From NCBI RefSeq assembly GCF_008364825.1, contig NZ_VTTO01000002.1, positions 310,001 to 374,000 on the forward strand: a DNA stretch of 64,000 bases. The letters run 5' to 3'. The notes under the pieces are model-generated. The model ran no database searches, had not been told where the DNA came from, and was given only the letters and a program-made list of their open reading frames with translations. Position 1 is the first letter of the stretch. Each line of letters opens with the position of its first letter. The stretch is from Azospirillum sp. B21. Its GTDB lineage: Bacteria; Pseudomonadota; Alphaproteobacteria; Azospirillales; Azospirillaceae. Positions 45,117-54,988 of this stretch are shown here, piece by piece. Position numbers and translations under genes: made by a program.

Positions 45117-46048
45117 GCAAGCGCCCGCTCCGCATCCTGGTCATCAAGCTGGGCGCCTTCGGCGACTTCTTCCTGGCCCAGACCGCCTTCGCCGCCATCC
45201 GTCGCCACCATGCCGGCGACCGGGTGACGCTGCTGACCCTGCCCTCGCTGGCCCCGCTGGCCCGCATGAGCGGCCTGTTCGACGAGGTGCTGGAGGACCC
45301 GCGCGACCGCTCGCTGTCGGCCTATCTGGCGATCCGCAAGACGCTGCGGGCCCACCGCTTCGACCGGGTCTACGACCTCCAGGCGCAGACGCGCACCGAT
45401 TTGTACCACCGGCTGCTCTTCCCCGGTCCCTGGCCGGAATGGTCGGGCACCGCCCGCGGCGCCAGCCATCCCGACCGTTACGAGGGGCGGCGCAAGGTGC
45501 CGGTGCGCGAGCGCTATGTCCGCCAACTCGCCCCCTTCGGCATCGTGCCGGACGAGACGCCGGACCTGTCCTGGCTCGACGCCGACATTTCCAAATTCGC
45601 TCTGCCGGAGCGCTTCGCCCTGCTGGTCCCCGGCTCCTCCCCCGGACGGCCGGACAAGCGCTGGCCGGTCCGCCGCTATGCCGAGGTGGCGGCGGCGCTG
45701 GCCGAGCGCGGCATCGTGCCGGCGGTGATCGGCACGGGCATCGAGCGCGACCTCGCCCGTTCCATTGCAGAATACTGTCCGCAGGCCGTCGACCTGACCG
45801 ACCGCACCAGCGTGCCGGAATTGGGCGGACTGGCCCGCCGGGCCTGGGGGGCGGTCGGCAACGACACCGGCCCGACTCATCTGATCGCCGCGGTCGGCTG
45901 TCCCACCGTGGTCGTCTTCTCCGACGCCTCCAACCCGATCCACAGCACCGGCCCGCGCGTGCTGATCCACCACCGCCCCGACTTCGCCGACATCGACAGC
46001 GCCGGCGTGGTCGAGGCGCTGGACCGCGCCCGCGGGGAGGGGAACTAA
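45113..46048 (+). CDS. Glycosyltransferase family 9 (heptosyltransferase-like)
   Basis: 311 residues. N-terminal ILVIKLGAFGDFFLAQTAFA at residues 8-27 is the GT9 start, with the acceptor-site Gly-Asp. The C-terminal donor domain has ALLVPGSSPGRPDKRWPVRR near residue 168 and the signature WGAVGNDTGPTHLIAAVGCP near residue 243. GT9 enzymes add heptose or similar sugars to LPS core. It overlaps the ligase stop (ATGA) and its own TAA overlaps the stop of the convergent gene by 4 bases. The sugar is unknown. Confidence 0.9.
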   Translation: MSKRPLRILVIKLGAFGDFFLAQTAFAAIRRHHAGDRVTLLTLPSLAPLARMSGLFDEVLEDPRDRSLSAYLAIRKTLRAHRFDRVYDLQAQTRTDLYHRLLFPGPWPEWSGTARGASHPDRYEGRRKVPVRERYVRQLAPFGIVPDETPDLSWLDADISKFALPERFALLVPGSSPGRPDKRWPVRRYAEVAAALAERGIVPAVIGTGIERDLARSIAEYCPQAVDLTDRTSVPELGGLARRAWGAVGNDTGPTHLIAAVGCPTVVVFSDASNPIHSTGPRVLIHHRPDFADIDSAGVVEALDRARGEGN

Positions 46049-47670
46049 CGACAGAAGGGGAATGGCGCCACCTTGGGCATGTAGATCGGGATCCACTCGC
46101 AATGGGTCACCGGGTTGGGCAGGCGGCGGGTCTCGATGATCGGCCAGGCATGGGCGGCGGCGACCACCAGCGCCACGCCCCCCAGGATCCAGCGCCGCGA
46201 TTTCGCCCGCTCCAACAGCCCCGGCATCCGCGCCAGCACCCAGGCCGCCGACAGGATCGCCAGCGGGTCGGTGTAGGCGGCATAGGCGCGCTGGAACCCG
46301 CGCAGCGAGAACAGCGCCTCCAGCCCCCAGGCCACCAGCAGCAGGAACAGCGCCTGCACGGCGGCCAGCCTCTGCCCGCGCCGCCACAGCACCACCGCCC
46401 CGGCGATGGCGAACCACTCCACGATGATGGTCTGCGGGATGTTGTCGGGGTGCAGGACGATGGTGCGGATCGCCAGCGTGCGGCCGATGCCGGCCAGCAG
46501 AAGCGCCAGCGTCCCCTCCCCCACCACGCTCCCCTGACCGTTCAGCGTCGCGCCATGCCGCCAGGAGGAGAAGACGAACATGTGCTCGACGAAGTTCGCC
46601 ACGGCGATGGCGTTCTGCTCGTTCCAGCGGATGTCGAGCGCCAGCAGCCCGACCGACAGCCCCAGCAGCACCGCCGCCGCCCCGGCAACCGCGCGGGCTA
46701 CCGGAACCCGATGGACCACCGCATGGACCAGGATGCCGACCAGCACCCAGCCGGCGACGATACTCTGATAGCCGCCGCCCGACAGCCCGCCGCCGACGGG
46801 CGTGTAGGGATAGACCGCCCGCCCCCAGCCGCCCAGCCCCGCCTGGATCAGCCCGAAGGCCGGCACCGCCGCAGCGGCCGCCAGCAGCCCGACCAGCGCC
46901 GCCAGGCCCCAGGCTTTGCCCACTGTCCCATCAGGCTCCGCCCGCCGCCCGAACAGGATCGCCGCCACCGGCAGCCCCATCGCCAGGAACACCGCCTGCA
47001 CCTTGGTCACCATGGCCAGTCCGACCAGCAGCCCGCCAAGCGCCAGTTGCAGCAGCGACGCGCCGCCGCACGCCCTGCCCTCCGCCGGCCGCACCGCCCG
47101 CAGGACCAGCAGCAGCCCCAGCACGACGAAGCCGGCCGACAGCAGGTCGGTGCGCATCTGCCGCCCCTGCGCCGTCAGCCCGACGCCGAAGGCCAGCAGG
47201 ATGCCGGCCAGCAGCGCCACCCGCCGGTCTCCCACCAGCCCGCGCAGCAGGGTGGTGTAGCTGACGGCGAAGGCGGCGGTCAGCAGGATCGACAGCGCCC
47301 GCCCAGCCTGGACCAGCGATTGCCACGCGGCCTGCGTCGCCGCGACGTCGCTGCCCGGCGGCAGGGCCGACAGGGTGGCGACCGGAAGGAAGCCAAGCGC
47401 ATGCAGCAGCCGGTACCAGACGTCGATCACCAGAAAATAGCCGTAGCCGGGATGGTCGAAATACTCCTGCGGCAGGCCGTCCCCGAACAGAAGCCCATGA
47501 TAGGCCAGCACCAGATCCTGGTCCGAATGCACCCAGTAGGGCAGCCGGAAGCCCACCAGCAGGATCGACAGCGCCATCGCCGCGGCCAGCCCGGCGCACA
47601 GCAGCCACCAGGGCGCCGCCGCGACGCGGTCGAGAAGGGACGGACGGGCGGTGGTGGGAACGGGCGTCAT
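46045..47670 (-). CDS. Multi-spanning GT-C-type membrane glycosyltransferase, putative
   Basis: 541 residues with about twelve membrane segments. After the first one (about 20-40) comes a loop with WVHSDQDLVLAYHGLL and EYFDHPGYGYFL, the position and acidic pattern of GT-C enzymes such as PMT/ArnT-like mannosyl or arabinosyl transferases that use polyprenyl-phosphate sugars. A C-terminal periplasmic tail ends THCEWIPIYMPKVAPFPFCR. The ATG at 47670 fits MTPVPTTARPSLLDR; the open frame continues upstream without a domain. It converges on the GT9 gene with overlapping stop codons. The assignment rests on topology and the loop motif. Confidence 0.65.
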   Translation of the reverse strand: MTPVPTTARPSLLDRVAAAPWWLLCAGLAAAMALSILLVGFRLPYWVHSDQDLVLAYHGLLFGDGLPQEYFDHPGYGYFLVIDVWYRLLHALGFLPVATLSALPPGSDVAATQAAWQSLVQAGRALSILLTAAFAVSYTTLLRGLVGDRRVALLAGILLAFGVGLTAQGRQMRTDLLSAGFVVLGLLLVLRAVRPAEGRACGGASLLQLALGGLLVGLAMVTKVQAVFLAMGLPVAAILFGRRAEPDGTVGKAWGLAALVGLLAAAAAVPAFGLIQAGLGGWGRAVYPYTPVGGGLSGGGYQSIVAGWVLVGILVHAVVHRVPVARAVAGAAAVLLGLSVGLLALDIRWNEQNAIAVANFVEHMFVFSSWRHGATLNGQGSVVGEGTLALLLAGIGRTLAIRTIVLHPDNIPQTIIVEWFAIAGAVVLWRRGQRLAAVQALFLLLVAWGLEALFSLRGFQRAYAAYTDPLAILSAAWVLARMPGLLERAKSRRWILGGVALVVAAAHAWPIIETRRLPNPVTHCEWIPIYMPKVAPFPFCR

Positions 47671-47914
47671 TGGCTTGCTGCGCTCACGGTTCAGGTCGGC
47701 GGGCGCCTTGTGGCATGGAATGCGACGGTTGGGAACCGTTCCCGCCTCACTTCGGGAACCACTCCGAGTCCACGGTGTTGCCCTCACGGAACGGCGGAGT
47801 CGGGAGTCTCCGCCTCTTTCGTGGTGCCTCGCACGAGTGGCTTTGCAACGTTGGCGGGTCGCTGCCACAGAATACGGTATGGCAGACCCGCCAGGCAGAC
47901 AAATGGGGGACTCG

Positions 47915-48430
47915 ATGGCCGATACCGACGATATTCTGGAGCGTATCCGACGCCGTGCCCATGAGCTGTGGGAAAGCGAAGGCCACCCGCACGGCCGCGA
48001 TGCCGACCATTGGGCACAGGCGGAAGCGGAAATCCGCGGTGCCGGCGCACTGGAGCCGACCGAAAAGGTCGCCGGGTCGCGCAAGAAGACCGGCACCTCC
48101 AAAGCCTCGGGCAAGAGCACCCGCGCCGCCGCCGAATCCCTGTCGGAGGTCGCGAACGCCCCGGCGGAAGCCCAGCCCGACACCGCCGCGGCGCCCAAGG
48201 CGAAGGGATCCGCCAAGCCGCCCGGCAAGTCGAAAGCCGCAGCAAGCCCGCCGGAGGAGGCAGCCGCCCCCGAACCTGCCCCCCAACCCTCTCAAGCTCC
48301 TGCGGCGAAATCCTCGGCGAAATCCACCGCCAAGGCTTCGGCTGCCAAGACTTCGACTGCCAAGACTCCTCCCGTCAAGCCGCCACGCACCGCGAAGAAG
48401 GACAACGGCAAGACCGCTTCGGCCGGCTGA
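47915..48430 (+). CDS. DUF2934 protein with Ala/Lys/Pro-rich tail
   Basis: 171 residues. The first 45 residues, ILERIRRRAHELWESEGHPH then GRDADHWAQAEAEI, are the DUF2934 motif, a short helical unit of unknown role that is common in alphaproteobacteria. The rest is a low-complexity basic tail (SAKSTAKASAAKTSTAK) similar in style to histone-H1-like or DNA-binding tails. ATG 47915 has GGGGGA just upstream; an ATG four codons earlier is also possible. It diverges from the GT-C gene across about 245 bases. Confidence 0.85.
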   Translation: MADTDDILERIRRRAHELWESEGHPHGRDADHWAQAEAEIRGAGALEPTEKVAGSRKKTGTSKASGKSTRAAAESLSEVANAPAEAQPDTAAAPKAKGSAKPPGKSKAAASPPEEAAAPEPAPQPSQAPAAKSSAKSTAKASAAKTSTAKTPPVKPPRTAKKDNGKTASAG

Positions 48431-48517
48431 ACCCAAAACACCCGCTCGATCTCGGAACCCTGCGGTGCCGGGGCCGGTTGTCAGGTCTATCCTGCGACCT
48501 TCCCCGGAGGACCGATC

Positions 48518-48877
48518 ATGTCCGCCCCAACCATGTCGGCCATGCAGTCGATGGACGACTGCATCCGCAACTGCACCGACTGCCACACGATCTGCCTGGA
48601 AACCGTCGCGCATTGCCTGAACAAGGGCGGTGCGCATGCGGAGGCCGGGCATATCCGCCTGATGCTGGACTGCGTCGACATCTGCCGCACCAGCGCCGAC
48701 TTCATGATCCGCGGCTCGCGCTTCCATCACCTTACCTGCGGTGCCTGTGCCGAGATCTGCGCAGCCTGCGCCGACGATTGCGACCGCATGGCCGACGACC
48801 CGATGATGAAGCGTTGCGCCGACATGTGCCGCCGCTGCGCCGAAAGCTGCCGGGCGATGTCGCGGATGGCCGCGTAA
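48518..48877 (+). CDS. Cysteine-rich four-helix-bundle protein (DUF326, Csp-like copper storage)
   Basis: 119 residues with 16 cysteines placed mostly as C-x2-C or C-x3-C along four predicted helices ([48 protein letters not shown]). This is the pattern of copper storage proteins Csp1/Csp3, which bind many Cu(I) ions inside the bundle. No signal or Tat leader is visible, so it resembles the cytosolic Csp3 type. The ATG at 48518 follows CCGGAGGACC. It appears monocistronic; no copper operator was seen next to it. Confidence 0.88.
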   Translation: MSAPTMSAMQSMDDCIRNCTDCHTICLETVAHCLNKGGAHAEAGHIRLMLDCVDICRTSADFMIRGSRFHHLTCGACAEICAACADDCDRMADDPMMKRCADMCRRCAESCRAMSRMAA

Positions 48878-49103
48878 CGGACGCCGGCCGGTCCGGGCTC
48901 TCCGAACACCAAGCATGTCTCCGCGTGCTCCGCCGCCGCAGTCCTCACGGCGTGCATGGCAGGGCAACGCCGTTGTCGCGCCTCGGGCGTCCGCGACAGG
49001 ATCGCGCCTCTGGCGCGGGCGACAGGAGATTGCTAAGGTGCCCACCCGTTTCGTTCCATTCCTTTCGCCAACTCGCCGAAATCGACCAGCTGAGGACCGA
49101 TCC

Positions 49104-50969
49104 ATGCCGCACTACCGTTCCCGCACCTCCACCCACGGCCGCAACATGGCGGGCGCGCGCGGCCTGTGGCGGGCGACGGGCATGAAGGACGGCGATTTCG
49201 GCAAACCGATCATCGCCATCGCCAACTCCTTCACGCAGTTCGTCCCCGGCCACGTCCATCTGAAGGATCTCGGCCAACTGGTGGCGCGCGAGATCGAAAA
49301 GGCCGGCGGCGTGGCGAAGGAGTTCAACACCATCGCGGTGGACGACGGCATCGCGATGGGCCATGGCGGCATGCTGTACAGCCTGCCCTCGCGCGAGCTG
49401 ATCGCCGACGCGGTCGAATACATGGCGAACGCCCATTGCGCCGACGCGCTGGTCTGCATCTCCAACTGCGACAAGATCACCCCCGGCATGCTGATGGCCG
49501 CGATGCGGCTGAACATCCCGGCGGTCTTCGTCTCCGGCGGCCCGATGGAGGCCGGCAAGGTCAAGTGGCGCGGCAAGGTCAAGTCGGTCGACCTGATCGA
49601 CGCCATGGTCGCCGCCGCCGACCCGACCGTCTCCGACGAGGAGGCGGCGGAAATGGAGCGCGGATCCTGCCCGACCTGCGGCTCCTGCTCCGGCATGTTC
49701 ACCGCCAACTCGATGAACTGCCTGACCGAGGCGCTGGGCCTGTCGCTGCCCGGCAACGGCACCATCCTGGCGACGCACGCCGACCGCAAGGAACTGTTCC
49801 TCGCCGCCGGCCGGATGGCGGTCGATCTCTGCCGCCGCTGGTATCAGGAGGAGGACGCCACCGCCCTGCCGCGCGGCATCGCCACCAAGGAAGCGTTCGA
49901 GAATGCGATGACGCTGGACATCGCCATGGGCGGCTCGACCAACACCGTCCTGCACATCCTGGCGGCGGCGCAGGAGGGCGGCATCGATTTCACCATGGAA
50001 GACATCGACCGGCTGTCGCGCCGCGTCCCCAACGTCTGCAAGGTCGCCCCGGCGGTGTCCGACGTCCATATCGAGGACGTGCATCGCGCCGGCGGCATCT
50101 TCGGCATCCTGGGCGAACTGGACCGCGCCGGCCTGCTGAACCGCGAGGCGCCGACTGTCCACGCCCCGACGCTGGGCGAGGCGCTGGACCGCTGGGACGT
50201 GATGCGCACCCAGGACTCCGCCGTCCACACCCTGTACCGCGCCGCGCCCGGCGGCATCCCGACCGTCGTGCCCTTCAGCCAGGAGCGCCGCTGGCCAGAC
50301 CTGGACCTCGACCGCGAGAAGGGCGTGATCCGCAAGGCCGAGAACGCCTTCAGCCAGGATGGCGGGCTGGCCGTGCTGTACGGCAACATCGCGGAGAACG
50401 GCTGCATCGTGAAGACGGCGGGCGTCGACGCCTCCAACCTCGTCTTCGCCGGCCCGGCCCGCGTCTTCGAAAGCCAGGACGACGCCGTCGCCGGCATCCT
50501 GGGCGACGTGGTCAAGGCGGGCGAGGTGGTGGTCATCCGCTACGAGGGTCCGCGCGGCGGCCCCGGCATGCAGGAAATGCTGTACCCGACCAGCTACCTG
50601 AAGTCGAAGGGGCTGGGCAAGGCTTGCGCGCTGGTCACCGACGGCCGTTTCTCCGGCGGCACCTCGGGCCTGTCGATCGGCCATGTCTCGCCGGAAGCGG
50701 CGCAGGGCGGTGCCATCGGCCTGGTGCAGGACGGCGACCGCATCGAGATCGACATCCCCAACCGCATCATCCGCCTCGCCGTCGACGACGAGGAAATGCA
50801 ACGCCGCCGCGACGCGATGAACGCCAAGGGCGTCGATGCCTGGAAGCCGGCCAGCCGTGACCGCGTGGTCTCCCCGGCGCTCCGCGCCTATGCCGCCCTG
50901 ACCACCAGCGCCGACCGCGGCGCCGTGCGCGATGTGACCCAGGTGGAGAACATCGCCGTCCGCCGCTGA
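49104..50969 (+). CDS. ilvD: Dihydroxy-acid dehydratase
   Basis: 621 residues, the standard IlvD size. It dehydrates 2,3-dihydroxy-isovalerate and -methylvalerate in valine/isoleucine synthesis using an iron-sulfur cluster. Cluster and active-site segments are [19 protein letters not shown] near residue 120 and [20 protein letters not shown] near residue 190, plus the C-terminal [23 protein letters not shown] 49104 has TGAGGA 11 nt upstream. No attenuator or other leader structure is visible. A clear terminator follows at 51050-51079. Confidence 0.96.
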   Translation: MPHYRSRTSTHGRNMAGARGLWRATGMKDGDFGKPIIAIANSFTQFVPGHVHLKDLGQLVAREIEKAGGVAKEFNTIAVDDGIAMGHGGMLYSLPSRELIADAVEYMANAHCADALVCISNCDKITPGMLMAAMRLNIPAVFVSGGPMEAGKVKWRGKVKSVDLIDAMVAAADPTVSDEEAAEMERGSCPTCGSCSGMFTANSMNCLTEALGLSLPGNGTILATHADRKELFLAAGRMAVDLCRRWYQEEDATALPRGIATKEAFENAMTLDIAMGGSTNTVLHILAAAQEGGIDFTMEDIDRLSRRVPNVCKVAPAVSDVHIEDVHRAGGIFGILGELDRAGLLNREAPTVHAPTLGEALDRWDVMRTQDSAVHTLYRAAPGGIPTVVPFSQERRWPDLDLDREKGVIRKAENAFSQDGGLAVLYGNIAENGCIVKTAGVDASNLVFAGPARVFESQDDAVAGILGDVVKAGEVVVIRYEGPRGGPGMQEMLYPTSYLKSKGLGKACALVTDGRFSGGTSGLSIGHVSPEAAQGGAIGLVQDGDRIEIDIPNRIIRLAVDDEEMQRRRDAMNAKGVDAWKPASRDRVVSPALRAYAALTTSADRGAVRDVTQVENIAVRR

Positions 50970-51049
50970 ACGGGGGATCGTCCGCCTGCGCTCGTGTCAT
51001 ATTTCTCCGAGTCAGGCACAGCGAACATTCACCACAAGTAACAATCAAG

Positions 51050-51079
51050 GCGCCGCGCAAGTCGCGGCGCTTTCTTTTT
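51050..51079 (+). terminator. Rho-independent terminator after ilvD
   Basis: GCGCCGCG (51050-51057) pairs with CGCGGCGC (51063-51070) around a 5-nt loop, followed by TTTCTTTTT. It closes ilvD and marks the left limit of the YcaO/TfuA neighbourhood. Confidence 0.9.
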
Positions 51080-51213
51080 GAGCAGAATTACATACAGGGA
51101 TATGCTAGCTTCCGCCTGCGCGAATTTCTTGGAGTGATGCATCGCTCGGATGTTCGCAAAATTCGAAATGCATGCTCTAATATGCCGACGCGATTTTCGC
51201 GAGGGGGGCGGGC

Positions 51214-54200
51214 ATGGCGGACGCCATGTGGGGCACAGCGACCGACGACGGCGGTCCCGGACAGGATGCATCGCGCCTGTCCGCCGATAAGCCGCGCGAA
51301 CGCAAGGTGGTGACGGCGATGTTCGTCGACATCGTCCGCTCCTCCGCCATGGTGGCCGGCCGCGATCCGGAAGATGCCGACGATCTGCTCCTGTCGATCC
51401 TGAACCGCGTGACGGAAGCGGTACCGCGCTTCGAAGGCACGGTGACCCAGATGCTGGGCGACGGTTTCCTGGCGACCTTCGGCGCTCCCGGCGCCAAGGA
51501 GGACCACGCACTGCGCGCCTGTCTGGCCGCCCAGGACATCCTCAGCGCCACCCGCGACGAACAGGGCCGCCCGCTCTTCCACATCCGCATCGGCATCAGT
51601 TCCGGCGACGCGGTCGCCCATGTGGTGAGCAACGGATTGTGGACGGATTACCGGGCGGTCGGCGAATGCGTGCATATGGCGGCCAAGCTGCAGCAGCGCG
51701 CCGCCTCCGACACCGCCCAGCTCACCCGCGACACGCTGGACCTGATCCCGGTCGGCGTCGCGGTGCGTCCGATGGGAAGCCTCCGTTTGTCGGAGGAGGT
51801 GGAGCCGATGCCGGCCTTCCTGCTCGACGGGGCCCGCGCCGTGCGCCGCACCGCCACCGACCTCCTGTCCGCCACCACCGCCCCCTGCGTCGGGCGGGAG
51901 CGGGAGGTGGCGGCCCTGTTCGCCATGGCCGACACGGTGGAGGGCGGGACTCCGGTCCAGCTCCTGCTGCAGGGAGAGGCCGGGATCGGCAAGTCGCGCC
52001 TCGTGGGCGAATTCCTGCGCGACCCGCGCAGCCGGCGCTGGACCCTGCTGCAATGGCCGCAGATGCCGATCCGGCGGCTGGCCGATCCGGACGATCTGGA
52101 GGCGGTGGCGCTGAGCCTGGCGGAGCAGGTGGCCGGCTGCGCCAGCGAGCAGGGCATCGACTGGGTCTGCGAAGCGGCCGGGCGCCGTTCCGGCTCGCTG
52201 GCCGGCGACGCGGTGCGCACCCTGTTCGGCCGGCCGAGCCTGGACCCGCTATGGACCGGCCTGGACACCGCACAGCACCTGTCGCTGGGGATCGAGGGGC
52301 TGGTGGGCGCGACACTTGAACTGGCGGCTCCGCTCCGCCCCTGCGACGGTACCGGCCCCGGCGGCGGGGCGATGGACGGCGTCGTCGGCCGGCCGCTGCT
52401 GGTTCTTGTCGAGGATGCCCATTGGGCGAGGCCGGTGATGGTGCGGCTGCTTGAACGGCTGGCCGACGCCCTGCCGGGCTCAGGTTCCCGCCTGCTGCTG
52501 CTCGCCACCCGGCGGCCGCCGCCGCTGGGGCCGGAGTCGCAGGAGCAGGGCTGGAACGGCCGGCCGGGCGGCCGGCGCATGGAACTGGGCATGCTGTCGG
52601 CGGAGCAGGTGCAGAGCTTCCTGGCCCACTGGCTGGGGTCGGACTGGTCGCTGGTGGAGCTGAAGGCCCAGGTCGCCGCCCGCTGCCAGGGCGTTCCGCT
52701 CTATCTTGAAGAGGTCCTGCGCACGCTGGAGGCCACCAACGCCATCGAAGGCGCGCCGGGGGCCTACCGGCTGATCGATCCGCTGGTGGTCCACAAGCTG
52801 CCGCGCACGCTGCACGCCCTGCTGGCCGAGCGCATGGACCTGATGACGCTGGAACGGCGCCGGCTGCTGATGAACGCGGCGGTGATCGGCACGACGTTCG
52901 ACGTCGGACTGCTCCAGGCCCTGACCGGCATGCCGATGACGAAGCTGTCGGACTGCCTCGCCTATCTGGAGCGCACCGGCTTCGTGCTGCGCACCCGCCT
53001 GCTGCCCAACCTGGAATATTCCTTCAAGCACGCGCTGATCCAGGAGGTCGCCTACGCCACCCTGACCAAGTCCGACCGCCGGGCGCTGCATGCCCGCGTT
53101 CTGGAGGCGTTGCGCCACCGCCGCGACCACGACCTGCCGAACCGCCTGGACCTGCTGGCCCACCACGCCTTCATGGCGGAGAACTGGCCGGTCGCCCACC
53201 TGTTCGGCCGCCGCGCCGGCGAAAGGGCGGAAAGCCGTTCCAAGCTGGAGGACTCCAGCCGGCATTACGCCAACGCTCTGGCCGCCGTACGCCGGCTGCC
53301 CGACCATCCGCGGAACACCGCACGCCAGATCGATCTTCTGATCGCCCTTCCGCGATCTCTGCTGCCGCGGGGATCGATGGGAGTGGACGACCATCTGCAA
53401 CGGGCCATCGCCATGGCGCGCGATTCGGGCGACCTCATCCGCTACGCCCGGGCTTGCTCGATGCTCGCATCGTTCCTGTGGACGTTCGGCGATCTGGACC
53501 AAGGCCTTGCGCTTTGCCGCGACGGCCTTTCCGCACTCGACGAACGGGACGACCGCCGCACCCGCGTGCAGTTGCTGTTCAGGCTGGGCGGCCTGCAAAC
53601 GGACAAGGGACTATTCGTCGAGGCGCTGAAGACATTCGAGCACGGCTCCCGCATGCTCTCGACGTCCCGTCCTTACGATCGCTATGGCCTCGCGACTGTC
53701 GCGCGGGTGCACATGGGCAGTCTTGCGGCCCGTGGGCTCGCCGAATTGGGCCGGGTCGGCGAAGCAGTGGAAGCCGGGCGCCAATCGGTCGAGATCGCCG
53801 AGGAGAGCAACCATCTTTTCTCACGGCTGTTTGCCCTGACGCATCTGGGCTGGACGCACATCATCTGCGGGCAGTTGGAAGAGAGCATTCCCGCACTTGA
53901 GGCCGCGTTGTCGGTCGGTCACGCCATACATGCCCCACTGCTGCTGCCATTGGTGATGGGGGGCATCGGATATGCGTCGGTCCTGACGGGGAACCATAAG
54001 TCAGGATTCGCCATGTTTGAGAGCAGCTTTGCGCTATTTCAGCAGCAAGGAGCGATGAGGGGCAAGCCGCATCCTTTAGGATGGTTGCCCCAAGTCCAGC
54101 TTTGGTACGCGGATGCCTTGGGAGTGGCAGGCAACCGCCCCGAAGCCGTAACTATGGCACGCGCTGCTTTGGAGACCGCGTTACTCATCACACAAATTTC

Positions 54201-54264
54201 GAGCCAAGCACGTGCCGTCCAACTTCTTGGAAGATTCGGAATCAAACAGGAAATTCTGAGCTGA
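51214..54264 (+). CDS. Class-III cyclase homology / AAA ATPase / TPR signalling protein
   Basis: 1016 residues. Residues about 28-185 are a class-III nucleotide cyclase homology domain: metal Asp in MFVDIVRSS and the second Asp in QMLGDGFLATFG are kept. The usual transition-state Asn and Arg of V-N-x-A-A-R appear as His and Lys (VGECVHMAAKL), so catalysis may be lost or changed. Residues about 225-520 form an AAA/NACHT-like ATPase (Walker A LLLQGEAGIGKSRLV, Walker B LLVLVEDAHWARP), and the C-terminal 450 residues are TPR-like helices. Such proteins are thought to act as multidomain signalling or regulatory ATPases. The last 300 bases are less GC-rich than its start. It converges on a ribbon-helix-helix gene 27 bases away. 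Confidence 0.8.
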   Translation: MADAMWGTATDDGGPGQDASRLSADKPRERKVVTAMFVDIVRSSAMVAGRDPEDADDLLLSILNRVTEAVPRFEGTVTQMLGDGFLATFGAPGAKEDHALRACLAAQDILSATRDEQGRPLFHIRIGISSGDAVAHVVSNGLWTDYRAVGECVHMAAKLQQRAASDTAQLTRDTLDLIPVGVAVRPMGSLRLSEEVEPMPAFLLDGARAVRRTATDLLSATTAPCVGREREVAALFAMADTVEGGTPVQLLLQGEAGIGKSRLVGEFLRDPRSRRWTLLQWPQMPIRRLADPDDLEAVALSLAEQVAGCASEQGIDWVCEAAGRRSGSLAGDAVRTLFGRPSLDPLWTGLDTAQHLSLGIEGLVGATLELAAPLRPCDGTGPGGGAMDGVVGRPLLVLVEDAHWARPVMVRLLERLADALPGSGSRLLLLATRRPPPLGPESQEQGWNGRPGGRRMELGMLSAEQVQSFLAHWLGSDWSLVELKAQVAARCQGVPLYLEEVLRTLEATNAIEGAPGAYRLIDPLVVHKLPRTLHALLAERMDLMTLERRRLLMNAAVIGTTFDVGLLQALTGMPMTKLSDCLAYLERTGFVLRTRLLPNLEYSFKHALIQEVAYATLTKSDRRALHARVLEALRHRRDHDLPNRLDLLAHHAFMAENWPVAHLFGRRAGERAESRSKLEDSSRHYANALAAVRRLPDHPRNTARQIDLLIALPRSLLPRGSMGVDDHLQRAIAMARDSGDLIRYARACSMLASFLWTFGDLDQGLALCRDGLSALDERDDRRTRVQLLFRLGGLQTDKGLFVEALKTFEHGSRMLSTSRPYDRYGLATVARVHMGSLAARGLAELGRVGEAVEAGRQSVEIAEESNHLFSRLFALTHLGWTHIICGQLEESIPALEAALSVGHAIHAPLLLPLVMGGIGYASVLTGNHKSGFAMFESSFALFQQQGAMRGKPHPLGWLPQVQLWYADALGVAGNRPEAVTMARAALETALLITQISSQARAVQLLGRFGIKQEILS

Positions 54265-54291
54265 AATTTTTGAAATAACGATATTATTAGG

Positions 54292-54594
54292 TTATGCCGA
54301 TTCAACCTTGCGGAAATAGTCCAAAACAAATGTACGTATGGTCGTGCTGAGCGCTGCATTCTTTGGGCGGCTTTCCTCCAACTCCGCACATAACTGCTGC
54401 GTTGGTTTTCCTTCGAGCTCGGCGATAGCGTCAAGCCCTTCCCAAACCGCCTTTTCAAGGCGTAACCGGGTCCTGACTCCGTTCTTAGGAACGACGCGAG
54501 CGGACAGCTGCGGCCATACCATCAGAGCCTCAAGGTCGATAGAACCGCGACCGGACGCGATATTGCCCCGCTTCTTGTTGGTAGCCTGCAGCAT
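54292..54594 (-). CDS. Ribbon-helix-helix protein A flanking the RiPP locus
   Basis: 100 residues from an ATG with TGGAG 9 nt upstream. After a polar N-terminus, residues about 40-97 fit an RHH_4-type ribbon-helix-helix domain: strand TRLRLEKAVWEGLDAIAELE, then TQQLCAELEES and TTIRTFVLDYFRKVE. It is clearly related to the protein at 58022-58402 (both read RLE..W/YWEGL, then EELC/QQLC, then RVFVVGYFR/RTFVLDYFR). It diverges from the peptide gene at 54787 across 192 bases, so it is a good candidate to control that promoter. The region is AT-richer than average. Confidence 0.75.
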   Translation of the reverse strand: MLQATNKKRGNIASGRGSIDLEALMVWPQLSARVVPKNGVRTRLRLEKAVWEGLDAIAELEGKPTQQLCAELEESRPKNAALSTTIRTFVLDYFRKVESA

Positions 54595-54786
54595 AGTTTG
54601 ATTCTCCAGTCAATTACCTGCTGCTCACGATGGCGTGGCGCTTGAAACACCCGATCCCATTCGCTGCTGCTTAGACGCACCAATTACCCCGGCACCTCAC
54701 GACACGAAGTGAAAAACTTCACAGACCGGACTCATTCGAATCCGAAGAATTTGCGGCATCACCAACGTCAAACGGAGTCAATCCAG

Positions 54787-54984
54787 ATGTCGCTCTCCAT
54801 CTCTCAGTCGTCGATGATCCGCGGTGCCGATGGCCGTCTGTATGCCGTGTCCGCTCAGGGCGTTTCCGAGATCGCCGAGGTACAGGCTTCGACCGTCCGC
54901 AACCTCGTCCGTTCCGGCGATCGCAGCACCTTCGACGCCGCGGATCATGAGGCTGGTCGGTTCAGCATCACCCCGGGCGCCTGA
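54787..54984 (+). CDS. 65-residue peptide, candidate RiPP precursor
   Basis: The ORF starts at ATG 54787, with GGAG 9 nt upstream, and encodes 65 residues beginning MSLSISQSSMIRGADGRLYA and ending HEAGRFSITPGA. There is no Cys, no signal peptide and no membrane segment. The middle is moderately acidic and helical (GVSEIAEVQASTVRNLVRSG). It lies 121 nt before a YcaO gene in the same direction. I do not recognise the family. Its size, position and the pairing with YcaO/TfuA suggest the substrate peptide: an N-terminal leader for enzyme recognition and a modified C-terminal core. That is inference. An alternative is a small regulatory protein. The frame is open from 54709 but the longer start has no ribosome site. 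Confidence 0.65.
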   Translation: MSLSISQSSMIRGADGRLYAVSAQGVSEIAEVQASTVRNLVRSGDRSTFDAADHEAGRFSITPGA

Positions 54985-54988
54985 TCGG

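Noticed and set aside
51130..51145. Third copy of the GntR palindrome (TGATGCATCG)
   Set aside because: It differs at the last base, so the palindrome is broken, and it lies far from the GntR operon.
54709..54786. Longer start for the peptide gene
   Set aside because: The frame is open from 54709, but there is no ribosome site before it. The extra residues are basic and Asn/His-rich and would be encoded by the probable promoter/operator stretch; GGAG precedes ATG 54787.
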